Source of the DNA: Alphaproteobacteria bacterium
GTDB lineage: Bacteria > Pseudomonadota > Alphaproteobacteria > JABAAW01 > JAHZMA01
NCBI GenBank assembly: GCA_022599575.1
Contig: JAHZMA010000086.1
Span: 1 to 64,000, forward strand
Length of the DNA stretch: 64,000 nucleotides
Direction of reading: 5' to 3'
The first letter of the stretch is position 1. Every line of letters starts with the position of its first letter. Below are positions 32,751-43,672 of this stretch, piece by piece. The translations under genes were made by a program, and so were the position numbers. A model generated the notes under the pieces. It was not told the origin of the DNA. It was given only the letters and a program-made list of their open reading frames with translations, and did not search any database.

Positions 32751-32783
32751 TTTTTATCATATAAGAGTAGTTAAAGACTATGT

Positions 32784-32870
32784 GCGGTCGTGGCGGAACT
32801 GGTAGACGCGCAGCGTTGAGGTCGCTGTGGGAGCAATCCCGTGGAAGTTCAAATCTTCTCGACCGCACCA
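32784..32870 (+). tRNA. tRNA-Leu (anticodon GAG), CCA encoded
   Basis: GCGGTCG acceptor, CAGCG-TTGAGGT-CGCTG anticodon arm, long variable arm, GTTCAAATC T-loop, CGACCGCACCA. Confidence 0.95.
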
Positions 32871-33055
32871 TGATATTATGTATTGATGTGATATGCAAGC
32901 ATATCAGAGGCGGTTGTGCCGAAATTGAGAAGCACGCAACATTAACCGCATATATTTACAAAAATAATTTGTAAAAGATAAAAATTGAATTTTCTTTCTT
33001 GATAGGAATGAAGTAGTATAATGATATAAAATTATTGTAGTATGAAGAGGGCATT

Positions 33056-35329
33056 ATGGATAAAGAAGAATTAAAACAAGCGGCATTGGATTACCATGCC
33101 CAAGCACCTGCTGGAAAATTAGCAATTACTGCCACCAAACCAATGGTAACGCAACGCGATTTATCGCTTGCCTATTCACCGGGCGTGGCATCGGCTTGTT
33201 TGGCGATTGAAGAAAACCCCGAAGATGCTGCAAAATATACCGCGCGTGGCAATTTGCTTGCAGTTGTTTCTAATGGCACGGCAGTTTTGGGTTTGGGCGC
33301 GATTGGTGCGCTTGCCTCAAAGCCCGTGATGGAAGGCAAGGCAGTCTTATTTAAGAAATTCGCTAATATCAATGTGTTTGATATTGAGGTGGACGAAACT
33401 GATATTGATAAATTTGTTGATATTGTTGCCGCGTTAGAGCCTACTTTTGGCGGTATTAATTTAGAAGATATTAAAGCGCCACAATGTTTTGAAATTGAAC
33501 GCAAATTGATTGAAAGATGTAATATCCCGATTTTTCATGATGACCAACATGGCACAGCTATCATTGTATGTGCAGCGATCATCAATGCACTACAGATTGT
33601 TGATAAGAAGATTGAAAATGTTACCATGACTGTATCAGGTGCAGGCGCAGCGGCAATCGCTTGTTTGGGCTTGTTGGTAAATTTAGGCATGAGAAAAGAA
33701 AATATCTTCTTATGCGATTCGCGTGGCGTTGTGCATGAAGGGCGTGATACCAAGCCTGACCAATATAAAGACCCTTACAGGCAAAAAACTGATAAGCGTA
33801 CATTGCAAGATGCGCTTGAAAATGCTGATATTTTCTTGGGGTTATCAAAGGCAGATTTATTAAAAGGCAAAGATATTGAGGTGATGGCAAAATCACCACT
33901 TATATTTGGGTTATCAAACCCCGTGCCTGAAATTATGCCAGATGATGCGCTTGCCCATCGCCCCGATGCGATTCTCGCTACTGGGCGTTCTGATTTCCCC
34001 AATCAAGTGAATAATGTGCTATGTTTTCCGTTTTTATTTCGCGGTGCGCTAGATGTGGGGGCAACTGAAATCAATATAGAGATGAAAAAAGCGGCTGTGT
34101 ATGCGATTGCCGAATTGGCGCGTAGGGAAGTAAATCAACAGATATTGCTTGCCTATGGCGATGAAGATTTTAAGTTCGGCAAGGATTATATTATCCCAAA
34201 ACCATTTGACCCACGTTTACTAACCGCAATTGCGCCTGCGGTCGCGCAAGCGGCGATGGATAGTAATGTAGCAACGCGTCCGTTAAAAGATATGGAAGCC
34301 TATAAGCAGAGAATGCACAGCTATGTCTATCGCACCTCATCTTTGATGCGGCCACTTTATGCGGTGGCAAAAATGAGCCCCGCACGGATTGTCTATGCCG
34401 ATGGTGAGGATTTTCGTGTGCTTGATGCCGTACAACAAGCGGTGATAGAAGGCATTGCCAAGCCGATTATTATTGGCCGCAAAGCAGTGGTACAAAAAAG
34501 AATTGAGCGGTTAAATATCAAACTTGAGCTAGGGCAAGATTATGAATTATGCGACCCCGAAGATGACCCACGCTATCGCGACTATTGGGAATATTATCAA
34601 AATATTCAACAAAGACATGGCGTTACTGCGGAAGATGCGCGCCGTATTGTACGCACCAACCCCACTGTTATTGCGTCTATCATGGTGCATCGTGGCGAGG
34701 CAGATTCACTGATTTGTGGCGCAACAGGGCGTTATCATGCTCATTTGCGTGAATTGGTGAGCGTGTTTACCCCGCCTGCACATGATAGGGTGTTTGCGCT
34801 TACAGCTGTATCAACCGCAAAACGTGATGTGTTTCTGGCTGATACCCATGTGCAAACGCCAAAAGACGCAGAAGATATCGTGAATATCGCTATCAGGGCG
34901 GCAGAATATGTTAAAAGTTTGGGCATTGAGCCAAAAGTAGCACTGCTTTCGCATTCGCAATTTGGCACAAGCGAAAACCGTTCGGCACTGAAAATGCGTG
35001 CGGCTGTACGTATCTTGCATGAACAATATCCTGATATACAGGTGGAAGGTGAGATGCACGCCGATGCCGCATTTGATGAGGCGATAAGAAATCTGCATAT
35101 TTGTGATAGTAAATTAAAAGGTGCTGCCAATATTCTTATCTTCCCCACCATCGAAGCTGGTAATACCGCTTATAATTGCATCAAAGTATTGGCTGATGGT
35201 GTTGTGGTTGGTCCAGTTTTGATGGGGTTAAGCCATCCAGTCAGTTTGGTAACTAACTCTATTACCGCACATGGCATGCTTAATATTACCGCCGTCACTG
35301 CCGCTAATTTGGCATATAGTAAAGGTTAA
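33056..35329 (+). CDS. maeB: NADP-dependent malic enzyme with C-terminal phosphotransacetylase-like domain
   Basis: [56 protein letters not shown]-like C-terminal half. Confidence 0.95.
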   Translation: MDKEELKQAALDYHAQAPAGKLAITATKPMVTQRDLSLAYSPGVASACLAIEENPEDAAKYTARGNLLAVVSNGTAVLGLGAIGALASKPVMEGKAVLFKKFANINVFDIEVDETDIDKFVDIVAALEPTFGGINLEDIKAPQCFEIERKLIERCNIPIFHDDQHGTAIIVCAAIINALQIVDKKIENVTMTVSGAGAAAIACLGLLVNLGMRKENIFLCDSRGVVHEGRDTKPDQYKDPYRQKTDKRTLQDALENADIFLGLSKADLLKGKDIEVMAKSPLIFGLSNPVPEIMPDDALAHRPDAILATGRSDFPNQVNNVLCFPFLFRGALDVGATEINIEMKKAAVYAIAELARREVNQQILLAYGDEDFKFGKDYIIPKPFDPRLLTAIAPAVAQAAMDSNVATRPLKDMEAYKQRMHSYVYRTSSLMRPLYAVAKMSPARIVYADGEDFRVLDAVQQAVIEGIAKPIIIGRKAVVQKRIERLNIKLELGQDYELCDPEDDPRYRDYWEYYQNIQQRHGVTAEDARRIVRTNPTVIASIMVHRGEADSLICGATGRYHAHLRELVSVFTPPAHDRVFALTAVSTAKRDVFLADTHVQTPKDAEDIVNIAIRAAEYVKSLGIEPKVALLSHSQFGTSENRSALKMRAAVRILHEQYPDIQVEGEMHADAAFDEAIRNLHICDSKLKGAANILIFPTIEAGNTAYNCIKVLADGVVVGPVLMGLSHPVSLVTNSITAHGMLNITAVTAANLAYSKG

Positions 35330-35381
35330 GTGATATGGTTAAGCAATCGCTACACATGCTAGAAGAGGAGGAAGCTGATTC

Positions 35382-36764
35382 ATGGCAAATGAAACTCAAC
35401 CTCCTATCTTTCATGAGGAAATAGCTGCAGAGATAGTCAATGCGCGCGATGCCCTGCTGGAAGCATGGGAGATGCGTGACTTTAAGCGTTTTCATCATTA
35501 TATTTTAAGCCTGCATGTCTCCGATATTGCATTGGTGCTGAACGAGATTCGCCCCGATGAGCGCGTGGCTTTCATCAATAAAATACGGCAAAAAGAACTG
35601 GTGCCAGATATTTTACTGTTCAGCGACGATACAATAAGGCTAGATATTTTACAAAAAATGCCTCTTAAATCCGTTGCTAGCTATCTGGAACATTTGGAAA
35701 CCGATGACCGTATCAGCTTGATTGAAGATTTTTCACCCAATTTGCAGGGTAAATTATTATCAATTTTAGCACCAAAAATCAGAGATGCGCTTATCAGCGG
35801 CTTGCAATTTGCCCCCGAAACTGCTGGGCGTCTTATGCGCCATGAATTTATCAGCGTTGCAGAAAATTGGCATGTGGGCAATGTGATTGATTATTTGCGT
35901 GCCCATACTGGCAAACTTCCCGATTTCCATAACATCATGCTGATCAATAAAAAATTTGCTCCCGTTGGGGTATTGAAATTATCAAAGCTATTGGCAAGCA
36001 AGCGTGATATATTGTTGCGCGATATTATGAATGAGGATATCCATGCGATTGATGCCAATATGACAGAAGAAAATGTGGTACAGCTATTTCGTAAATATGG
36101 GCTGGTAGAGAGTCCCGTTATTAGCGATAAGGGCGTGTTATTAGGCACAATTACCATTGATGATGTGATTGCGATTGCTGATGAAAAAGCAGAAGAAGAT
36201 TTACTGAATTTGGTAGGTGTACGCGGACAAGATTTGCATTCTACAGCACTGACAACAGCGCGTTTGCGTGGCAGTTGGCTATTGGTGAATCTGATGACCG
36301 CAATTATCACCTCGCTTTTTATTGGTATTTTCGATGTGGCGCTGGAAAAATTGGTGGTATTGGCGATATTAATGCCGATTATCGCTTCTATGGGTGGCAA
36401 TGCGGGCATGCAATCATTGGCGGTTACCATTCGGGCGTTGGCACTTGGCTATCTAACGCCGAATATATGTAGGCGATTGATTGTTAAGGAAATTTATGTT
36501 GGCTTTGTCAATGGTGCGGTGTTTGCTATTTTGGTGGCATGTGCGACATATGTGTGGTTTGCTCAGTTTGAATTAAGCGTTTTGATTGCGGTGGCAATGA
36601 TTATCAATCTGGTGGTTGCCAATTTTTCAGGTTGTGTTGTGCCGATTCTGTTGGCGCGTTACAATTATGACCCTACCAATGGCGCGGCTGTTATTCTAAC
36701 AACCATTACCGATATTTTTGGCTTTTGCCTGTTTTTAGGGCTAGCAACAATATTTTTGCTATAG
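35382..36764 (+). CDS. mgtE: magnesium transporter MgtE
   Basis: MgtE-N and CBS domains, LMPIIASMGGNAGMQSLAVTIRALALG, C-terminal TM domain. Confidence 0.95.
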   Translation: MANETQPPIFHEEIAAEIVNARDALLEAWEMRDFKRFHHYILSLHVSDIALVLNEIRPDERVAFINKIRQKELVPDILLFSDDTIRLDILQKMPLKSVASYLEHLETDDRISLIEDFSPNLQGKLLSILAPKIRDALISGLQFAPETAGRLMRHEFISVAENWHVGNVIDYLRAHTGKLPDFHNIMLINKKFAPVGVLKLSKLLASKRDILLRDIMNEDIHAIDANMTEENVVQLFRKYGLVESPVISDKGVLLGTITIDDVIAIADEKAEEDLLNLVGVRGQDLHSTALTTARLRGSWLLVNLMTAIITSLFIGIFDVALEKLVVLAILMPIIASMGGNAGMQSLAVTIRALALGYLTPNICRRLIVKEIYVGFVNGAVFAILVACATYVWFAQFELSVLIAVAMIINLVVANFSGCVVPILLARYNYDPTNGAAVILTTITDIFGFCLFLGLATIFLL

Positions 36765-37178
36765 ATAATCAATAAGCTTTATCGGTTGCGTTGCTTGCCA
36801 TTGTTCGATTTGCGTTTGCCATTTACTTTTATCAATTGATAAAATTAAAGCGGGCGGACGTGAGGCAAGCAAGCAATAATTTTTTACTTCAGCAAATTGT
36901 TGCAACTGTTGACTTTTCTGCCCCCGATAGATAAAAATCCGTAGCTGATGGTGAATATTTTGCAAAATTGGATTTTTAGATTGCCCGCAATCAAAAATTT
37001 TAATATCGGTATGAGCACATATCGCATCAAACATAGCTAAATCAGATAGTTGCGGATGATAATGTGCAGAAATCAGCCCATAAGGCGCACGCGCCCATTG
37101 TTCCACCGCTTCCATATGCGATTTTTGCATAAGGGTGAATAAATGAAGGTTGCGCTTTATGGTATCATCAAGTAACAT
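36759..37178 (-). CDS. hypothetical protein
   Basis: 139-aa ORF filling the mgtE-dapA gap on the opposite strand; no recognised motif. Confidence 0.55.
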   Translation of the reverse strand: MLLDDTIKRNLHLFTLMQKSHMEAVEQWARAPYGLISAHYHPQLSDLAMFDAICAHTDIKIFDCGQSKNPILQNIHHQLRIFIYRGQKSQQLQQFAEVKNYCLLASRPPALILSIDKSKWQTQIEQWQATQPIKLIDYL

Positions 37179-37214
37179 AGGAAGTAAGTTAGCGATTTAT
37201 AGAGAGAAAGTAAA

Positions 37215-38099
37215 ATGTTTCAAGGTGTATATACAGCATTAATAACCCCAATGCTCCCCGATGGTGCGCTAGACGAGCAGAGCCTAAAAAATCTGTTAGA
37301 ACAACAAATTGCAGGTGGGGTGCATGGCATTGTATCAATGGGCACAACTGGCGAAAGTGCCACGTTTCCTGATGCCGACCATTGCGCCATTGTTGCCAAA
37401 ACCATCGATTATGTTGCAGGGCGTGTGCCAGTGATTGCAGGGTGCGGCAGTAACGATACTGTACATTTGGTGCATTTGGCAAAAGAGTTGGAAAAAATCG
37501 GCGCATCGGCCTTAATGGCAGTAACGCCTTATTATAACAAACCCAATGGCGAGGGATTATATCAGCATTATGCGCGTTTGGCAGAAGCGGTATCAACTGA
37601 TATTATTCTGTATAATGTGCCACCACGCACGGGCATTAATATGTCGGTTGATGTGATTGCGCGCTTGGCAAAAGATTTTAAGAATATTGTTGCGCTAAAA
37701 GACGCTGTGCCCGGTGAAATCACCCGTGTGCTTGATGTGCATCTTGCGGCAGGCAATGATTTTTGTGTGCTTTCGGGTGAAGATATAACCACTGTTGCGG
37801 GTTATATATTGGGGATGCAAGGCACAATTTCGGTTACCGCCAATGTTGCACCGCTTCTTATGGTGGAATGTTACAATGCTTTTCAATCAGGCAATCGCGA
37901 TGAATTATTGCGCCTATGCCGTTTATTGCATCCGCTACATCAAGGGCTGTTTATCGAGCCGAACCCAATTATGCCGAAAACCGCATTACAGCTGATGGGA
38001 GTCATCGCGCATGATACATTGCGTCTGCCACTTATTTCGGCTTCAGATGCAAGCAAACAGGAGTTACAACAATTATTGCAATCATTAGATTTGTTGTAA
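37215..38099 (+). CDS. dapA: 4-hydroxy-tetrahydrodipicolinate synthase
   Basis: GVYTALITPM, GTTGESATFPDADH, VTPYYNKPNGEGLYQHY, LYNVPPRTG, VALKDA. Confidence 0.96.
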   Translation: MFQGVYTALITPMLPDGALDEQSLKNLLEQQIAGGVHGIVSMGTTGESATFPDADHCAIVAKTIDYVAGRVPVIAGCGSNDTVHLVHLAKELEKIGASALMAVTPYYNKPNGEGLYQHYARLAEAVSTDIILYNVPPRTGINMSVDVIARLAKDFKNIVALKDAVPGEITRVLDVHLAAGNDFCVLSGEDITTVAGYILGMQGTISVTANVAPLLMVECYNAFQSGNRDELLRLCRLLHPLHQGLFIEPNPIMPKTALQLMGVIAHDTLRLPLISASDASKQELQQLLQSLDLL

Positions 38100-38109
38100 T
38101 ATCATAAAA

Positions 38110-38637
38110 ATGGCACGAACAGCTAAAACCGATAATCAACATACGCGTGTAAAGAAAAACATAAAAGCCGACCGTGCTGTGAACGATGTTAAGGCGTATA
38201 ATCGTCGTGCGCGGTTTGAATATGAAATTGGTGAAACAATCGAGGCGGGCATCGCGCTAACTGGCACGGAAGTACGTGCGATTCGCGATAGCAGTGTATC
38301 GCTGAAAGAGGCGTATGCGTCAGATCATAATAATGAAATAATGTTGTATAATATGTATATTCCGCCTTGCGCTCATGCCCATAAAAAGCTACAACATGAG
38401 ACAAGGCGTATGCGACGTTTATTATTGCATCGGCGCGAAATTAATAAGCTGATTGGTGCCGTAAAGCGCGAAGGTATTGCCATTGTGCCACTGAAATTGT
38501 TTTTTAACAAAAGAGGCATCGCCAAAATAGAATTAGGCATCAGCGAGGGACGTAAAAAAGCCGATAAGCGTGCCGCTATTAAAAATCGGGAGTGGAAAGT
38601 AGAACAAGGACGTTTGTTGAAGAAAAACTATCAGTGA
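38110..38637 (+). CDS. smpB: SsrA-binding protein
   Basis: NRRARFEYEIGETIEAGIALTGTEVRAIRDSSVSLKEAYA, GISEGRKKADKRAAIKNREW. Confidence 0.95.
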   Translation: MARTAKTDNQHTRVKKNIKADRAVNDVKAYNRRARFEYEIGETIEAGIALTGTEVRAIRDSSVSLKEAYASDHNNEIMLYNMYIPPCAHAHKKLQHETRRMRRLLLHRREINKLIGAVKREGIAIVPLKLFFNKRGIAKIELGISEGRKKADKRAAIKNREWKVEQGRLLKKNYQ

Positions 38638-39893
38638 TGACATTTAAACGCATTTTCCCCCCTAATATTTTTATATGGGCTATTTTTATGTTGGCTATTT
38701 TTATATGTTCGCTGGTTGCAAACACCGCAAAAGCAGAGCAAAGCTATGCCGATTGGGTAAAATATCTTAAAATTGAAGCCGAAAGGCGCAATATTAAGCA
38801 ATCGGTAATTGATGATGCCTTTGCCCATATTAACCTTACCAGTCCCAATGAAAAAATTGTTCGTTCTGACCAGCATCAGCCCGAATTGATGCAAACTTTC
38901 TTTTCTTATTATGATAAGAGGGTTACTGATGAGTTTATTAGTGAGGGCAAGCAACATTACGCAAAATATAAGGGTTTTCTGGAAGAGTTGGAAAAAAAAT
39001 ATAATGTGCCGGGTGTGTATATCATTGCGCTATGGGGGATGGAAACCCGCTATGGTAAGATAAAAGGCAGGCATAATATCTTGAATGCCACCGCCACCCT
39101 TTCTTATACAAGGCGTAAAAATTTTTTCACGTTACAGTTTTTTACTGCCTTGCAAATTATGGAGCAATATAACCGTCCTGCTGAACAAATGACGGGGTCG
39201 TGGGCAAGCGCGATGGGGCATATGCAATTTATCCCGACCACGCTTCATGATTATGGTGTTGATGGTGATAATGATGGTAAAATTGATATTTGGAGTAATG
39301 AATATGATGCTTTTGCCAGTGCCGCTTATTATTTATATAAAAGGGGCTGGCAGGCTGATAGATTATGGGGGCGCGAAGTAATAGTGCCTAAAAAATTCAA
39401 CTATTCTCTGGCGAATATTAAGAAAAAACATTCGCTAAAATATTGGCGCAAAAAGAAGGTGAGACGCCTTGATGGCAGAAAGCTTCCCACGAAGCCTAAT
39501 TTAGATGCAGCGTTAGTGATTCCAGCAGGTGCAAACGGACCAAAATTCTTGGTGTATGATAATTTTTATCGATTCTTAAATTGGAATTATTCTACTCATA
39601 ATGCGCTCACCGTTGGTTTGTTGGGCAATGCGATTGCGGGACGCAAAGTGTTGCAGAGCAACTATGATGTTGGACATAATGCGCTGAAGCGCGAATATGT
39701 TGTTAATACCCAAATATATCTGAATCAGCTTGGCTATAAAGCGGGTAAGGCAGATGGAAAATTCGGTTCAAAAAGTCGTAAAGCATTGAAACGCTATCAA
39801 AAAGCACATAAACTACCAATTGATGGCTATTTAGATATTAATATTTACAAGCGATTAAAGCAAGATGCTGATAAAAAAGCACGCGCTTCTTGA
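38637..39893 (+). CDS. mltB: lytic murein transglycosylase with peptidoglycan-binding domain
   Basis: YIIALWGMETRYGKIKG, SWASAMGHMQFIPTT, C-terminal NQLGYKAGKADGKFGSKSRKALKRYQ; start overlaps the smpB stop. Confidence 0.9.
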   Translation: MTFKRIFPPNIFIWAIFMLAIFICSLVANTAKAEQSYADWVKYLKIEAERRNIKQSVIDDAFAHINLTSPNEKIVRSDQHQPELMQTFFSYYDKRVTDEFISEGKQHYAKYKGFLEELEKKYNVPGVYIIALWGMETRYGKIKGRHNILNATATLSYTRRKNFFTLQFFTALQIMEQYNRPAEQMTGSWASAMGHMQFIPTTLHDYGVDGDNDGKIDIWSNEYDAFASAAYYLYKRGWQADRLWGREVIVPKKFNYSLANIKKKHSLKYWRKKKVRRLDGRKLPTKPNLDAALVIPAGANGPKFLVYDNFYRFLNWNYSTHNALTVGLLGNAIAGRKVLQSNYDVGHNALKREYVVNTQIYLNQLGYKAGKADGKFGSKSRKALKRYQKAHKLPIDGYLDINIYKRLKQDADKKARAS

Positions 39894-39905
39894 CCCATTT
39901 GAGGT

Positions 39906-40952
39906 GTGAATGTAAAATCGGATGTGATTGCAAAAATAATGAGTGAGATGATAAAAAAACAAATGAGATATGATAATCTATTATTGATGCTAATTTTAGC
40001 AGGATTTCTGGTAGGGTGTGGCAATTATAACCCTGCTGGAATTCCGTTAGGTCAGCTAGAACAGGAACAATATGAATCATTCACCTATAGTGAATCTTAT
40101 ACCCCACAAGGTAATGCGAATTATAAAATTGGCAAAGGTTATCAAATTGAAGGTACGTGGTATTATCCTGAAATAGATTATGATTATACCGAAGTGGGGA
40201 TTGCTTCGTGGTATGGGCCAAAATTTCATAATAAAAAAACTGCCAATGGCGAGGTTTTCAATCAAGACGCACTCACCGCTGCCCATCGCACATTGCCTTT
40301 GCCTTCCATTGTGATAGTGCATAATTTAGAAAATGGGCGTTCGGTGAAATTACGCGTTAATGATAGAGGTCCATTCGCACGTGGACGCATCATTGATGTA
40401 TCAAAGCGCGCCGCTGAAATTTTAGGTTTTTCAGGACAAGGAACCGCACCTGTACGCGTAACAATTGTTGAAAATGAAAGTAGAAGACTAGCGCAATCTT
40501 TAGGTGGCAAACAAGAAGTGCTGAAAAATAACTCTTCGGTTGGAAATTTGCAAGGTCAAGAATTAATCATGCCCCAACAGGATAGTTTGCAATTTTATTC
40601 ATTGCCAAAACCGCCAAAAGAAGCGACTGTCGCTGATACAACACAAACAAAAAAGCCAGAAACAAAAAAACCAGAGATAAATAACAATGTTAAACCGCTG
40701 AAAATTGATTTTAGCAAGCGGATATTCATTCAAGTAGGCGCGTTTGTTGAAGCACCTAATGTTGATAGGGCGTTATTGGCATTTTCAAAGTTTGGCTATC
40801 CAGTGTTAAGGCAAGAAGTAGGGCGCGATAATCTCACCCGTGTTTTGGTAGGGCCGCTTAATACGATGGATAAAGATAAAATAGAAGAATTATTGACGCA
40901 AGCCATCAATATAGGGTATCAAAAATCCTATATTTATGTTTCAGAAAAATAA
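39906..40952 (+). CDS. rlpA: septal ring lytic transglycosylase RlpA family lipoprotein with SPOR-like domain
   Basis: Lipobox LAGFLVGC; GIASWYGPKFHNKKTANGEVFNQDALTAAHRTLPLPS; VKLRVNDRGPFARGRIIDVSKRAAEILG. Confidence 0.93.
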   Translation: MNVKSDVIAKIMSEMIKKQMRYDNLLLMLILAGFLVGCGNYNPAGIPLGQLEQEQYESFTYSESYTPQGNANYKIGKGYQIEGTWYYPEIDYDYTEVGIASWYGPKFHNKKTANGEVFNQDALTAAHRTLPLPSIVIVHNLENGRSVKLRVNDRGPFARGRIIDVSKRAAEILGFSGQGTAPVRVTIVENESRRLAQSLGGKQEVLKNNSSVGNLQGQELIMPQQDSLQFYSLPKPPKEATVADTTQTKKPETKKPEINNNVKPLKIDFSKRIFIQVGAFVEAPNVDRALLAFSKFGYPVLRQEVGRDNLTRVLVGPLNTMDKDKIEELLTQAINIGYQKSYIYVSEK

Positions 40953-42129
40953 GGTAATGATGAATATGATAATAAAGCATGTGGCTTATTTGTGCCATAT
41001 TTTACTGTTGATGATAGTGTTTTGTAGTATCATTGCTAATATACAGACGGTAAATGCCCAGACGGTTAATTACCCGCAAATCACCACTTCAGCAAAGCAA
41101 TTATTGTTGATTGACCTTAATACACGTACCGCACTGGTTGCCAAAGCGGCCAATGAGCGTATGTATCCAGCCTCTATGACCAAAGTGATGACTGCCTATC
41201 TGGTGTTTGAGCATCTGAAAACTGGCTTTATTGATATGGATAGTAAGTTTAATGTTAGCTATAAAGCCCAGCAGATGGGTGGCTCGCGAATGTTTTTAGA
41301 ATATGGCACACAAGTAACGGTGCGCGATTTACTTTATGGGTTGATTGTGCAATCGGGCAATGATGCGGCTGTGGTATTGGCAGAAGGCATTGCGGGCAGT
41401 GAGGATGAATTTGCCAAACTGATGAATAGTAAAGCCAAAGAATTGGGTATGGCTAACAGTAATTTCCTCAATTCTAGTGGCTGGCCAGACGAGAATCATT
41501 ATGTGACGGCTTTTGATTTGGCAATTCTGGCAAAACATATCATTGAAGATTTTCCAGATTTTTATCCGTTATATTCCGAACGTACATTCACTTATAACAA
41601 TATCAAACAAAATAACCGCAACCCTTTATTATGGCAGGATTTAGGTGTTGATGGGCTGAAAACTGGCTTTACTGATGCTTCTGGCTATGGCTTGCTGGCA
41701 TCTGCAAAAGAGGGCGAGCGGCGGATGATTATGGTTATTAATGGCATGGAAAGCAAGCGTGTACGCAGCCGTGAGAGCAATCGCGTATTGCGTTGGGCAT
41801 TTACCGCATGGGATAATATCCGCCTTTATAATGCAGGGCAGGCGATTGGACGTTTACCAGTCGCGCTTGGTGCTACTGAGATGGTGACATTACATGCCTC
41901 GCAACATATTGATTTAACAGTACCAGCGCGCAAAAGCCCACAATTAAAGGGTTATATCGAATATAAAGCGCCATTGATTGCACCAATTGCTAAAGGTGAT
42001 GTGTTAGGCGTGTTGGTGGTACGCGAAAATGACAAAGAAATATTGCGGTCCCCCGTTGTTGCAGGGCAACATATTGAAGAAACTGGATTTTTTGGGCGGT
42101 TATCCTATAATATCCGCAACATTTTTTAA
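40936..42129 (+). CDS. dacC: D-alanyl-D-alanine carboxypeptidase (PBP5/6 family)
   Basis: YPASMTKVMTAYLVFEHL (SxxK), SGN motif, DGLKTGFTDASGYGLLASA (KTG). Exact start uncertain. Confidence 0.93.
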   Translation: MFQKNKVMMNMIIKHVAYLCHILLLMIVFCSIIANIQTVNAQTVNYPQITTSAKQLLLIDLNTRTALVAKAANERMYPASMTKVMTAYLVFEHLKTGFIDMDSKFNVSYKAQQMGGSRMFLEYGTQVTVRDLLYGLIVQSGNDAAVVLAEGIAGSEDEFAKLMNSKAKELGMANSNFLNSSGWPDENHYVTAFDLAILAKHIIEDFPDFYPLYSERTFTYNNIKQNNRNPLLWQDLGVDGLKTGFTDASGYGLLASAKEGERRMIMVINGMESKRVRSRESNRVLRWAFTAWDNIRLYNAGQAIGRLPVALGATEMVTLHASQHIDLTVPARKSPQLKGYIEYKAPLIAPIAKGDVLGVLVVRENDKEILRSPVVAGQHIEETGFFGRLSYNIRNIF

Positions 42130-42767
42130 TGTTTATCAGTTTTGAGGGGATAGATGCGTGTGGCAAGACCACACAAATAAAGAGGGTTGCCGATTATATC
42201 ATGCAGAAATGGCAAAAAGAGACCGTGCTAACCCGTGAACCCGGTGGTACAAAAACCGCTGAAAAAATTCGTTATTTTGTGTTGCATACTCATATTGCAT
42301 CTCCTTTTGCCGAAGCTTTGATGATGAATGCCGCCCGCTATCTGCATTTTGATGAGGTGATTAAACCCGCATTGGCACGTGATGCATGGGTGCTATCGGA
42401 TAGATTCTGCCATTCTACCTTTGCCTATCAAGCAGAGGTTGGGTTTGATAAATTAAAGCAATTACATGACCTTACAACTGGTAGCTTGTATCCTGATTTA
42501 ACTTTTATATTAGATATTTCGCCCGAAGAGGCAACACAGAGGCGTCGTCAACAAAATAGTGATAATGATGATCTATATGCCAATGATGTTTATGAGGGGC
42601 GTGATGATAGTTTTAAGCAAAAATTACGTGAGACCTATCTTGAAATTGCTAAAAATGATGAAAAATGTCATGTGATTGATGCAACACTGCCTGTTGAAAA
42701 AGTCACCAAACAAATTATCGCCATCATTCAGCACTATATCGATGATAATAAAGGTGCAGCATCATGA
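42129..42767 (+). CDS. tmk: thymidylate kinase
   Basis: MFISFEGIDACGKTTQIKRVADYI, TREPGGT, LSDRFCHSTFAYQ. Confidence 0.95.
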   Translation: MFISFEGIDACGKTTQIKRVADYIMQKWQKETVLTREPGGTKTAEKIRYFVLHTHIASPFAEALMMNAARYLHFDEVIKPALARDAWVLSDRFCHSTFAYQAEVGFDKLKQLHDLTTGSLYPDLTFILDISPEEATQRRRQQNSDNDDLYANDVYEGRDDSFKQKLRETYLEIAKNDEKCHVIDATLPVEKVTKQIIAIIQHYIDDNKGAAS

Positions 42768-43672
42768 TTATCGGGCATCAGCAAGCGCAAGAATATTTCT
42801 TCACGCGCAATCAATTACGGCATCATGCCTATCTGTTTCATGGCGCAGAAGGGGTTGGCAAAAGTCATTTCGCGTGGCAATTATTGGCAAAATGGTTTTC
42901 GGTGAGTGCTGAAAGCTTAAAATCTGGCGCAGGACATCCTGATTTTCGCTACCTTAAAGCGGCTGAGATAGGCAAAAGAATCACCGTTGATGATGTAAGA
43001 CAGGCAGTTTCGGAATTGATGCTAACTGCCATTGGTGATAAACGCGCTTTGCTGATTGATTGTGCTGATGATTTAGGCATGGAAGCGGCCAATGCCTTGT
43101 TGAAATTTTTGGAAGAACCACCCGCTAATAGTTATCTGATTTTGGTAAGTCATGCGCCCGATAAATTGCCTGTCACCATTCGTTCACGCCTATTGCCAAT
43201 TGTGTTTAACCCGTTAACAGATGAAGAAACCAAACAAATTTTATCAGCCAGTGGCGTGGATACAGCGCAAGCGACATCATTATTGCCACTCACACAAGGC
43301 AAGCCCGGGCTGTTTTTACGGCTTTATCAGCAAGAATGCCATTTATTTATCGATGAATTAGAACAAGCCTTGCAAAATTTACCTGATATTAATAAGCAAC
43401 AGCTTGATAGACTCACCAAAGATCTCTCTTATGAGCAATTTTATTGCCTCACCCATCATATTAGTCGTTTTTTTGTTGCCGTCTTGGTTCAAAATAACCG
43501 TGATTATCAAAAATTTTATGCCGTGCCACATTTGCATATCATGCAATTATGGCATAAAATTCATCATTATTTGCGAAACGCTTCTTTGCCAGCAGGCATG
43601 GGGTTTAACGCCTCGCAAATTGCATATTTTATTTTGCATTCACTCTATTTTTTAAGTAAAAAACACGCATGA
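42764..43672 (+). CDS. holB: DNA polymerase III delta' subunit
   Basis: AYLFHGAEGVGKSHFAWQLL, ANALLKFLEEPPANSYLILVSHAPDKLPVTIRSR. Confidence 0.93.
   Translation: MIIGHQQAQEYFFTRNQLRHHAYLFHGAEGVGKSHFAWQLLAKWFSVSAESLKSGAGHPDFRYLKAAEIGKRITVDDVRQAVSELMLTAIGDKRALLIDCADDLGMEAANALLKFLEEPPANSYLILVSHAPDKLPVTIRSRLLPIVFNPLTDEETKQILSASGVDTAQATSLLPLTQGKPGLFLRLYQQECHLFIDELEQALQNLPDINKQQLDRLTKDLSYEQFYCLTHHISRFFVAVLVQNNRDYQKFYAVPHLHIMQLWHKIHHYLRNASLPAGMGFNASQIAYFILHSLYFLSKKHA

Noticed and set aside
34741-35151. 136-aa minus-strand ORF
   Set aside because: Antisense shadow of maeB; low-complexity Ser/Cys-rich translation.
33056-35329. Malic enzyme plus phosphotransacetylase as a novel fusion
   Set aside because: This architecture is the well-known MaeB type.
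35891-36430. 179-aa minus-strand ORF
   Set aside because: Antisense shadow of mgtE.
37189-37596. 135-aa minus-strand ORF
   Set aside because: Antisense to dapA; composition typical of shadow ORFs (His/Arg/Leu/Pro-rich).
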